Shown here piece after piece: positions 46,664 to 56,640 of a stretch of 64,000 nucleotides of DNA. The notes below the pieces were generated by a model. That model saw only the letters and a list, made by a program, of their open reading frames with translations. It ran no database searches and was not told the DNA's origin. The stretch's first letter is position 1, and each line of letters opens with the position of its first letter. The stretch comes from Himantopus leucocephalus (Eukaryota; Chordata; Aves; Charadriiformes; Recurvirostridae), in NCBI GenBank assembly GCA_003993805.1, contig RSEF01000005.1, forward strand, positions 38,285,268 to 38,349,267. The letters run 5' to 3'. The position numbers and the translations under genes are program-made.

Positions 46664-49600
46664 GTGCTGGAGAGCCCCCGCCGCGGGCGGGCTCAGGGCG
46701 GCCTGCGGCTGCCTGCCTGAGGCGGGGCGGGGGGCTCCGACCCGGCGGCTGCGGGCCGCCGCTCCCCGCCCTCGCCTGGCGTCTCCCGGCCGGGGAGGGG
46801 GGAGGCGTGGCGGGGCCCGGCGGGGCGGCAGGCCCGGGCGCTGGGCCCTGAGGGGCGGCGAGGCCGGCGGTGCCCCCTGCCTTGCGCGGCGGGGGCTCCC
46901 TCAGGGCCCGGGCGCTGGGGCGGGCCGCGGGGCGCCGGCCCGGGGGGTGCAGGAGGATCGCCTCCCAACAGCCGCCGCCGAGAGTTCCTGCCTTGATACC
47001 GGAGTAGTTACATTTCTGACCCTACAAATGGTAGCGCGTAAACACATCCCTGCCCCGGCAGGGAGCCTCGCTGACCGGAGCTGCCGAGGCACGGTGGCCG
47101 GCCGCAGCCAGTCAGCTGAAGCTCCTTTGCATTAAAACCTGAGTTCTAATACCAACGAGCTGTCAAAGCATTTTAATAAATACATTTCCCATAAACACGT
47201 GAATTAAGTGCTTCCCAGTGCACCCACACAATGCAGATATCTGCTCTCCAAATGACTCAGTCAGTGTTTTAAGCCAGTTGTAATAATTAGGCGTGTAACC
47301 CTTAAATATTTGTAGCTCGGAAGATGAGGTGGATGTGCTGTTACATGGCACTCCTGACCAGAAGCGGAAGCTGATACGGGAGTGCCTGACTGGGGAGAGT
47401 GAGTCTTCCAGCGACGATGAGTTCCAAAAGGAGATGGAAGCAGAACTGAACACCACCATGAGGACTATGGAAGGCAAATGGAAATTACCAGAAATGGGTA
47501 AATCACACTTAACATCTTGCTTGCGTATGTAATTGTGACTTAAGTGTTGTCCAGTTAAGGTGTGGAGTTAATGTATTATTCTTGTGGCTAGAGGTGTGTG
47601 TGGTGACAGTCCAGAGCCATTTGAAGCCTACAGAAAATCTTAAAATGACCGATCGCTTCTGCAGAAATGGTCACTGGGTGCCACTTCAGTGAACGCCTCT
47701 GTTTCATCTTTTCTAAGACTTCGATTTTGGTGTTTCTGAACTTACGATTTCCTGCTTTAATATGATTTCTCTTTGGTGGGTCAATCCCCTTTTTTTCCAA
47801 TATCTCTATGACTTCTGTTTTAAGTTGTTCTTTCACGTGTATTTAGAATTCTCTTGAGCAGGTTGCAGTCTCTTGTACTTTGTCTAGTGGCTCTGGATGT
47901 TGTCAACATTTGGAGCCCTTTCTTGAAGAAAGGAGTAGCATATGGTAGATTGAGATCCCAAATCAGTTTGGGGAAAAACTCAGAAAAAATATTAATCTCT
48001 TTCTCCCTTACCTGCTTATAATTACACATTACATCAAATAGTAAAACTGTACTAAAGATGTATGTGTTGTGGTGTTTGTGTACTATGGGTGCAAGAAATG
48101 GATTGCTTTGGCATTTGAAGAGCATACGTTCTTTTTACCTGTTACAAAACACCTAGTGAAATGTTTTTAATTTCCTGGAGGATCAACATATTATTCACTT
48201 GCAGGGACTTGACTCTGCATTCAGCAGGTTTAGTAGTTTTAACTGTGTTACTGGGCAAGTCTGATCTGTAGGTTTTACTTGTGCAATTAAGAAGATGTAG
48301 TGATAGTTATGCCGCCGCGTCCATCCAGCACCTAATAGGATTTTTGGTGCAGACTGGCTGCAACAGATGTGCTTGGCAATTCATCTAGGTCTTTTTTGAA
48401 CTTCTGTGGCCCTGAAATTTTTTAGTGAATTTTATTGCAATCGAAGTTTGTGAAACGATGTGCCGCACCTGTATTTCGTTCACATGACTCAAGATTTGTG
48501 GAGTGTCTGAGATTGTGTGGGTTACATAGGGCAGAGACAGGCATATTTGATGTGGTGTCCTCTATGCCTAAAGGGAGGGGTACCTTGGGAGAAACTTTCC
48601 TTTGAACTGCACCTGAGGTTCATCTCAGAGGGATTGAGCAGCTTTGCTCTGAGAGGACCTGTAAATGAAATAACACAAGCAATGTGGATGGTCAGGATGT
48701 GTGAATAAATTGGGAGAGCCGTTACTTAACACACCCAGATAAAGCAGAGCACTTCTGGATAGAGTAAACGTGAAAACGAAGGTTTGTTCTTGGCTGTATA
48801 CTTGCTGTCCTTTTGGTGGGGCATTCTTACTACTTCTCTGATTTCAATCACAGGTACTTCCTCCAGTACTGGGCAGACCGGACCTGCCACCACTTCAAAA
48901 TACTATGATGACATTTACTTTGATTCTGATTCAGAGGATGAAGATAAAATAGGTAAATGGCTGGGGAGAGGAGACAGGAGGACATCTTTACAGTAGCACT
49001 CTCAGCTCCTGTAGAATCCTCTTGGGAGGTCAAGGGGCTGTTGCTGAAGGTGGCCTTTTGTGGGGAATTACCAACCTCTATCATCTCAATGTAGTTCTTG
49101 CAACTTTATGATGTATCCCAATGTATGTAAGGTGGGTTAATGCTTTGGGGTGGTGCACGTGCAGGAGAGGTGAGCTAGACCTTTATGTTTTGGTTTAGAT
49201 TTACTGTGAGTACAGAAAAGAAAAACTGAAAAATTGATGTTTTGATTTTTTAAGTAGAGAATCATCATATATCTGATGGATGTAACATCTTTTCAGTTAC
49301 ACAGGACGTCCGGAAAAACAGAAGACATCAGCAACGTCGGATTCTTTCCAATGATGAACTGCTGTATGACCCAGAAGAAGATAATAGAGACCAAGAGTGG
49401 GTAGACTCACAGAGAAGGGGGTAAGAGACCATAAATACTTGAATTGCAGGATGCTTAACAAAAACTGAAAAATTGAAATGAAGATGGTGAATGTAGAGAT
49501 AAAGCCTATGCTGTCAAGTCCTTGCAGTGAAAATATTTGTTATTTAGAATTTACAGCATATGAAACTTAATAAGCCTGTAAAATTTTTATGTGTATGTAA

Positions 49601-52139
49601 TGGGAGTCTTTAAAATTACACAGTTCTAAAACTTGCAATGTTTTAAAATCAAGACTTCCTAGTTCTGTAAACCAGTTTTGTCTGTAGATCTCATCTAAAT
49701 AATCATGCTGTGGATGAAAAGGTTGTGAGATACTTTGATTGCTAAATTAGTATCTGTTCCTGCTAAATGTTGTATTTCTGGTTTTGGAAAACTTAGAATT
49801 TAGTGAGCCACAAAATGTTCAGATAAAACAGCACAAAGCTGCTTTACTGAGGTTTTTTTGAAGGGTTAAGTAGAAAAACAGTTGTTGCAGAAGTAAAATT
49901 ATCCATGTAAATCTGTTGAAAAGGATAATATTAATTGCCTGAGATTACACTTGAGATACCTGCCTCATCAGAGGAGAGGTTTATTAGGCACAAATTCGCA
50001 TGCCAGAAGTATTTGTCTCACCAAATGAAAATTCTCTGTACGAAGTAAATTAAAAGATACTGCTGTGTGTTTTCCCCCCCGCCCCATTTATTTATTGATG
50101 TGCTTTGAGTTACTGAAAAAGGTGTCCAGAAGGAGCCAAATATTAGTTGGTGCATATTAATATAAAAAAGGTTTGACAGTTAAATCGATATGCTCGACAG
50201 CAAGGGCACGTGATTTCACTTTTTGTCTCTCCTTCCTCCTTTTCTTGAATCGGTAGGTACCGTAATCAAAGAAAAGTGCTGCAGCAGCAGCCAAAACCTT
50301 CAGCTGTTCCAAACAGTGATGCTGTTTTGAATTGCCCTGCTTGCATGACAACATTATGCCTGGACTGCCAGAGGTAATTAGTGGACAATGAGGGGTCTTT
50401 CTGTAGTGTTTGGTTTTTTTTCCAGTCGATAGTATTTTTAGTGTATTCAATTTGATCAATTGATTTGATCAAGTCTGTTTTGCAAGGTGGTACTAATAAA
50501 GAGAAGGCAGGTATGTATGTGTAAATTGGAGTTAGAGGTGAATACTGGTTTGTAAGAACGATGATCAGTTTAACCTGCAACACGGAGGTGAGGAAGAACA
50601 GGGTAGAACTTTAGCATAGTGGAGAAGGTAAACTAAAAAAAAAATCATGGAGACTAAACAGGTAGTTCAGGCTGATTTTTTCATTTTTATTTTTTAAATA
50701 TGTTGGCTTGATGTTTAGAAGCATAAAATTATTCCAGGTTATTTTTGTGTAAAAATGCCTTGTTTACGGCAGGATTAAATAAAAACAAGATAGTGTATTC
50801 TTACTTGGTTTGAGTCTTAGCCGTTGTGGTTTTGAGTGTAGTTACATTTAGAAGTGCCTGGAAAGCATTTAGGTTAGAATCTGCAGTGTGTTTTGCAGCT
50901 CTCCAGTATCTGACTGCACTGCAAACCTAGTTAGTGCTGCTAACCCGTGTTAAGGAGAGGACTCTTGAGCTGGGAGTAAAAGAGAAGGAAATCTTGTGAA
51001 ATGAGGAATAAATTACCTCTCATTTACTGAGTATTTTTGGTGATTGAGGATGAAATTCCACAGCAGCCTAAAATCATCGAAGTACTGGGTGCTGTTGCTC
51101 GCTCTCTTCCCTTTGCTGGCTCTGGTACTCCTTGACCCTGTTCTACAGCTAAGTATTTCAGTTTGCTAAGCTGACAGAAAACCATCCATTTTTATTGTCA
51201 GACTGGTCTTTTGTGAGTTTAATAAACTGAAATGGCTCAGCACAGCATTATACAGGCAGTAAAGCCAGCAGAAGTCGAGATAGGACCTCTGCAGCCACCT
51301 GTATGTTGGTTTAAGCTGCTGTAAAACTGCAGCCCGAGGGACATTGTGTTGAATTGAATTGAACTGCAGCCCTGAATTTTGCTACGTACTCCAGTTATAC
51401 AGTTGTTATTCTGTATGTTATTCTGATGGCTGAAAATGCATTTTATATTTTATGATAGATGTGCTTTTTCAAGTGTGGTGTGTCAGTGCTTGTTATTTAT
51501 AAATAAGGAATTTCAGCCTTGGAAGACATTTTAGGATCTAAGTGCCAGTACTTGAGTCAGTTGCACTCGCAACTTCATGATCTTTTGCCTATCATCAGCT
51601 AGGTAGCAATGCATAATTCTGTAGTACCAATTCCATTGTACTCCGGGGTGTTTATTTTAGGAAGAACCAGCGTGTTTTATAAACGCCTTAAAAACAAGAC
51701 AGATTTTTGTAGTTGTGACTTTTGTTCTCTTTGTAAAACTTCCTTTTTATTTGGCTTTCAGCCCTTTGGCATGGTACTTCCTATTTGTAAGCCCATTTCC
51801 AGTGACAATAACGCATTTCTTGGAAGCAGATTTTTACCAATGGTATGACTTGCATTTTCTCCCCTTCTCCATAGACATGAATCTTACAAAACACAATATA
51901 GAGCAATGTTTGTGATGAACTGCATTGTTAACAAAGAGGAAATTCTGAAATACAGAAAGAAGGTAAAGAAAAGAAGTAAGAAAATGAAGCACAGCAAAGA
52001 AACTGCCTCTATACAATCAAATCAAGAGGAGGAGGAAGTGTATCACCCGGTATTATGTACTGAATGCTCAACTGAAGTGGCAGTAATGGATAAAGATGAA
52101 GTTTTTCACTTCTTCAATGTTTTAGCCAGCCACTGCTAA
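46590..52139 (+). CDS. EAPP: E2F-associated phosphoprotein, 6 coding exons
   Basis: EAPP is a nuclear phosphoprotein reported to bind activating E2F factors and affect E2F-driven transcription and cell-cycle control. Exons: 46590-46663, 47316-47497, 48854-48952, 49297-49420, 50257-50373, 51875-52139. They join in frame to 286 aa (human 285, from memory). The acidic N-terminus DPYVVEEPSDEE, the VDVLLHGTPDQKRKLIREC block, YYDDIYFDSDSEDED and NDELLYDP are conserved. Cysteine pairs CPAC (186-189), CLDC (194-197) and CTEC (260-263) suggest a zinc-ribbon-like fold; zinc binding is inferred. A Lys-rich, then Glu-rich stretch (about 220-255) separates the last pair. The N-terminus, the exon 2/3 junction and the basic tract at the start of exon 4 differ most from the human protein. 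The ATG sits in a GCCGCC Kozak context. It lies head-to-tail with SNX6, 2.2 kb from that gene's stop. Confidence 0.97.
47316..47497 (+). CDS. EAPP: EAPP coding exon 2 (residues 25-86)
   Basis: It encodes SEDEVDVLLHGTPDQKRK and the acidic EEAELN-type region up to TMEGKWKLPEMG. The last residues are unlike the human DKLSSLG; either splice-site movement or divergence explains this. Donor GTAAAT. Confidence 0.95.
48854..48952 (+). CDS. EAPP: EAPP coding exon 3 (residues 86-119)
   Basis: It encodes a Ser/Thr/Gly-rich linker followed by KYYDDIYFDSDSEDEDK, an acidic tract rich in likely casein-kinase sites. Donor GTAAAT. Confidence 0.96.
   Translation, partial: VLPPVLGRPDLPPLQNTMMTFTLILIQRMKIK
49297..49420 (+). 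CDS. EAPP: EAPP coding exon 4 (residues 119-160)
   Basis: A basic stretch (VRKNRRHQQRR) is followed by the conserved LSNDELLYDPEEDNRDQEW. Donor GTAAGA. Confidence 0.96.
50257..50373 (+). CDS. EAPP: EAPP coding exon 5 (residues 160-199)
   Basis: It encodes GYRNQRKVLQQQPKPSA and then VPNSDAVLNCPACMTTLC with CLDCQR, carrying the first two CxxC pairs of the putative zinc ribbon. Donor GTAATT. Confidence 0.97.
51875..52139 (+). CDS. EAPP: EAPP last coding exon (residues 199-286 and stop)
   Basis: It opens with HESYKTQYRAMFVMNC, runs through a Lys/Arg-rich and Glu-rich segment, and ends CTECSTEVAVMDKDEVFHFF, NVLASHC and TAA. Residue 286 is Cys where human ends in Ser. Confidence 0.97.
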
Positions 52140-52465
52140 TGTGCAAAAGCAGGGGAAAAAATCCTGCACTGTTTTTTAAGACTGTGTGAAGTATCAGAAA
52201 CGCAGACACGTTAGCCTTTTTTAAATGTGGTCTTTTAAATGTACATTTTCATCAGAGAACTTCATAATGGTTGGATTTTTGCAAAGTTTATGAAGGGAAT
52301 GCAGTTAACTGCGTGCATTTGAGAGCAATATTCTTTCACGCTGTCAGTGGTTGTATTCATTGAGGATGTAAAATTTTGTAAATAGAATGTAAGATCTGTG
52401 TATTATGATCATTCCCTGTATATATGCTATCCATTATCTCAGTATGTATTAGAACTGCTGCTTAC

Positions 52466-52471
52466 AATAAA
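52466..52471 (+). terminator. EAPP: EAPP poly(A) signal
   Basis: AATAAA about 330 bp after the EAPP stop, followed 15-25 bp later by TGTGTAGTAACTGGTT, which offers a GT-rich downstream element. The sole clear signal before the intergenic stretch. Confidence 0.75.
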
Positions 52472-53987
52472 TACTGTGTAGTAACTGGTTCTCCATAGCT
52501 GCTTTGGTTGTTTCTATGGCATGTGGTAAACAATTCACAGTCGGGATGTTGGACTTCTTTAGGCTGGTACTCTTGATAGATTTGCACACAGGTAGGTTTG
52601 ATAAAGAAGGAATTGTCATTATATTTGGATTTTTGGCCCATTAATATCTCAAAAATGGAAACTTCATACAGAGTGGAAGATTACTTTCTATCGAGTTTGC
52701 TGGCATGGATCATTTAATCACAATATTAATGCTTAGTAATACAGTTAGGATTTTTAGATGTAAACACGTATATGAAAAAAATACTGGACTTCTTTTCTAT
52801 TTTCCTTTTTCCTTACGATGACACATTTTAAGAAGAAATTTATGGTCAGATCTATGACCATAGAGCTAGTTTGTATACTTTTTCTGTTTCTTTAGTATGT
52901 TTACAGCTTCTTCATGGAAACATAAAGAGCTTCTGCTACTTGATATTTAGACTTCTTGCTTAGTCTATGAGGCCACTGCAGTGTTAACAATGGATCCTTC
53001 CCTCTTCCTCCAGGCATGCTCCCAAGAGCTGAAACGTAACGTCTCCTCTTTATAGCCTGATGTTTTGGAACACTTCACTTTGAACAAGGGTCTGAAAAAA
53101 ATCTCATCTTTATGCTTTTTCTTTTAATAGTACTAGGAATAATTTGTTACGTGTGCTTTGAGGAATTGTCAGAAATACTTAAACTTAGGAGGTAGAAACC
53201 TGAAGAACATACTTCTTTTGTGCCTTAGATTATAATAAAATCTTGTGACTCCTTGGTTACCTTTTGCTGTATTTTACTAATTACACATACTCATTCTACA
53301 CAGTGTTACATGAGAGTAGGAAGAAAAAAATATGTCAGTTCTTGTGTCAGGATTACACGAGGAGAACACTGACTTGCTGTTTTCAAGGCAGCAGAAACTG
53401 AACCTCTGCTTGATGAAGTAGAGAACTGTTGTGGCCGCTGCTGAACGCTCGGTTGGGTAGTGTGGTACGCCTTCCTCTGCACGTGCAGCCTACGATCCAA
53501 ATGGAGCCATACTTGTTTTGAGGCTTGGGGTCTGCCTGAGATCAGACCTCAACCTCGTCTTTGCTACCTACAGACTGGTTAGTGGAGTGTCTGACTTGTG
53601 TGTTGGTAGCTATGGGATCATCTCAGGTGCGATAATTTGTTACCGTGTGCCATAAGCCAGGAGGTGTACATGGACAATTTTGAACGTACGAAGAACTGTT
53701 TCTTCTTCGCAGAAGTGTGGAGGAGCAGATGTGATAGAGGATATAGTCTGTGCTGTAGGGCATGCTGGCCTTGATGTAGCTGTCGTCACATTCCAGGTGA
53801 AGCGCGGAGGCTCTGTGTAGCGCCAGGTTAAGGGTCTTTGCCCTGAGCTACTGGAAACATGAGCATGTGGGAATGCAGTTCAAGGGCTCAAGTGTCGGTG
53901 CGGGTGGTAGCAGGAGGAACAACAGGTAATGGCAGTCCTCAAGCAGAGGTAGAACGGAGCTGGTGAAGGAGGGGAAACTATACAGAG

Positions 53988-54311
53988 CAATATTGTTAAT
54001 TTTCTTAAGGGGCTAACTAGCAAAAAACCTGTCTCATGAGCATGCACATGAAAAGGTGCCTGGGCACCACCTGGTGGGTTAGTGGGAGATTTGAAGCTGG
54101 CACGCCTCAGGACATTACCTTTCCTCTCATCCCAGGTACANCAATATTGTTAATTTTCTTAAGGGGCTAACTAGCAAAAAACCTGCCTCATGAGCATGCA
54201 CATGAAAAGGTGTAAGGGGCCTGGGCACCACCTGGTGGGTTAGGGCAGATGTAGTGGGAGATTTGAAGCTGGCACACCTCTAGACATTACCTTTCCTCTC
54301 ATCCCAGGTAC
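53988..54311 (+). repeat. Diverged near-duplicate pair around N at 54141
   Basis: 53988-54139 and 54142-54311 align end to end, but the second copy has two insertions, one of about 7 bp in AAGGTG^CCTGGG and one of about 11 bp in GGGTTAG^TGGGAG, plus several substitutions. The most divergent of the seven pairs. Confidence 0.85.
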
Positions 54312-54766
54312 GTACTTGCTGCTGCTTCTTGCTTGCCTTATCGCTTGAATTGCAGAGCTTCTTGTTAGGAAGCATGGAAGCGGGCAGGACTGGCACACGT
54401 TTGCCTCATATTGATAAAGTTCTTGTAGTAGGAGTAGGGAGTAATGCTTTAGTTGCACTGAATACCCCACCTGCCCTTGAACTTTGTACGTGTTTATATA
54501 GAAAGGAGGCTTTCGTGATTACCACTGCTTTTTCAAGCAGCAACACCAACACAGGACTCCTCCAGCAGCAATTGCCAAAAGCAACAGTGGTCTTGGGTAG
54601 TGGCAACAGCTCCTGTAGCCAGTTCTGTGGGGGTATTAATTGCGTGAATGCTGTGATTTTTTCTTGTACTGAAATAAATCTGCACAGATAAAGCGTGTCT
54701 AAATGTCTTCTGGTTGAATTAAATCCCTTTTCAGATTCTGCCACACAAACCAGTACAGTCTTCAGT

Positions 54767-54873
54767 TGTCTCTGCCAGCTGGTTTTCACAGTTACCTCCT
54801 GGTACTGCAGTTGTATTTTNTGTCTCTGCCAGCTGGTTTTCACAGTTACCTCCTGGTACTTCAGTTGTATTTT
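54767..54873 (+). repeat. Near-duplicate pair around N at 54820
   Basis: 54767-54819 and 54821-54873 are 53-bp copies with one difference (TACTGCAG/TACTTCAG). Confidence 0.85.
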
Positions 54874-55141
54874 GCATCTGTGTAAATAATTCAGATGTAC
54901 ATCCTCCCGTGACTGTTTCCTCGTTTTTCATTGTACTAATAGCACAGGTGGAGGTGGGGGGTGGGGGGCAGCAAGAACAGAATCACTCCGCTCAGCGACA
55001 TAACTGCAAACTGATTTAGTGAGCAGGGTGAGCGTAGTGGGTCAATACCAGTTTCTAATCGACGGTGTGCATGCTGGTCCTGGCTGGTGGCCTGGCCCCG
55101 GTGCCTAGTGGTGGCACCTCATGCTCTGCTCAGTCATGGTG

Positions 55142-55272
55142 CCTGATGATCGCGTGCGTCCCCTTCCAGCAGGCTTTCAACTAGCGCCTTCTAAACTCCA
55201 CTGCCTNCCTGACGATCCCGTGCGTCCCCTTCCAGCAGGCTTTCAACTAGCACCTTCTAAACTCCACTGCCT
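55142..55272 (+). repeat. Near-duplicate pair around N at 55207
   Basis: 55142-55206 and 55208-55272 are 65-bp copies with three differences (TGATGATCGCG/TGACGATCCCG, TAGCGCC/TAGCACC). Confidence 0.85.
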
Positions 55273-55559
55273 GTACAAGCTGCCAACAGCCCTTCTAATC
55301 GTGCAGTCCCAGGCCAATCTCTGGGAATTTCTCCTTATCTGAGGCCAGTTAGCAGCCAGGGCAGGGCTGTCCCACACGTGCTGGTTTCTGGTGCCAAGTG
55401 CCTTAGGGAAGTGCAAAGTCAGCAACAGTTGCAGGAACCAGTTGATCTATCACCTCTTTATTTTTCCAATTTGTACGGGATTAACCCAGTCGGAGTTGGT
55501 GGCTGTTACGGTCTCGTTTATCTGATCCGTGGTTTTGGGTGGGCTTTCCCTCTGACAGC

Positions 55560-56640
55560 TGCAGACGCTGAAGGCTCCCGCAGCGCGTTTTCACCACGCT
55601 TCCCGTGGGTCAGTCTTCGCGTCTTCCGTAATTCCCGAAACATCAGCTTAGATTACACAGGACGAGAGGAAAATAGGCAGCGGCGCCATCCCCTAGGTAT
55701 GACCCGGGCCGGCGGTTTACTCCCACTTCACGGTCAGCCACCGCATTTAATCTGCTCGGACGCAAACCGGCGGGCCCGGCCGGGTTGTACCGCCCTGCAG
55801 GGTACCGCAGGGTGCCGGTGCGCCGCCGTGTGCCCCCGCCATGCCCTGGCTGTTCGGCGCCGGACGGAGCCCGGCTGCGGAGAGCCGACCGCCCCGCGCC
55901 CGCCGGACCCGCAGGCCCCACCGCCTCCATCCGGGGCGGGCAGAGGCCTCCCGGGCGCGGGGCGGGGCCGGGCCCGGCGGCGGCGGGAGGGCGGGCCGCG
56001 GGCTGCCACCGCCCCCGTCTCCGCTCGGCCTGGGCCCGGCGCAGGGCCGCTGGCGGGCGGGGAGAGCGCGGGGCGCGCCATGGCGCTGGGCTCGGCCTGG
56101 AAGCAGATGTCGTGGCTGTACTACCAGTACCTGCTGGTCACCGCGCTCTACATGCTGGAGCCCTGGGAGCGCACCGTCTTCAGTATCCTTCTGCCGGCCG
56201 GGCCCGGCGTGTGCGTGCGAGGCGTCGGGGGCCGGGGAGCTGCCCTTCCCCCTGCCGGCGCTGCCCCCGGCGGCGGCTCCGGGGCTGCCCCGAGGCCGCC
56301 GGGTCGGTGTGGCGGCCCCCGCCGGCCGTGCCGCGCCGCCGCCTCCCCGCCGGGTGCGGTGCCGGGTGGGCGAGGCGGCGCCGGGGGAGCGCCGGGGCCG
56401 GGCCCGGGCTGAGGGCGGCTGGGCGCCGGTGGGGCTTTCTGGGGGTGAGGGGCGGCGGGAGGAGAGGCGGGCCGGGCCGTGGCGAGGGCGGGGGGCAGCT
56501 GGCCTGCGGCGCCGAGCGCGGCCGGTGCCCGCGGCGGGCGGAGGAGCGGCAGCCTCGGGCCGGCACCGGGGCTTGTGCCCTCCTCGCCTTCACAGACCGA
56601 CCGACAGACCGCCGCGCTGCCCTCGGTGGGGAATGACCCC
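55560..56640. promoter_or_regulatory. SPTSSA: SPTSSA CpG-island promoter
   Basis: CpG-dense DNA runs from about 55.56 kb through exon 1 and into the first 450 bp of the intron, with several GGGCGG boxes and no TATA box. Long open frames on both strands here follow from base composition, apart from exon 1. Confidence 0.78.
56080..56182 (+). CDS. SPTSSA: SPTSSA coding exon 1 (residues 1-35)
   Basis: It encodes the cytosolic N-terminus, first membrane segment and the EPWERTVF motif. Donor GTATCC. The frame stays open upstream in the CpG island, but no upstream in-frame ATG gives family-like sequence. Confidence 0.96.

Larger units (their letters stand above)
46380..47100. promoter_or_regulatory. 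EAPP: EAPP CpG-island promoter
   Basis: A GC-rich, CpG-dense block surrounds EAPP exon 1 and fills much of intron 1. A smaller GC-rich patch lies at about 45.95-46.07 kb. No TATA box is seen near the ATG. Confidence 0.75.
52490..55559. other. EAPP-SPTSSA intergenic region
   Basis: No gene recognised. The second half holds three N-separated near-duplications within 1.3 kb. ORFs here (up to 145 codons at 54406-54843, minus strand) run through the N and the duplicated segment and show no family features. Confidence 0.6.

Noticed and set aside
46346..47135. ORFs of 80-195 codons on both strands around EAPP exon 1
   Set aside because: GC-rich CpG-island artefacts. The 195-codon frame includes the true EAPP start but reads through the intron 1 donor into non-homologous sequence.
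54406..54931. Plus and minus ORFs with repeated peptides such as WRQLKT or CENQLAET
   Set aside because: The peptide repeats come only from the N-separated duplication at 54767-54873, so they are not a repeat protein.
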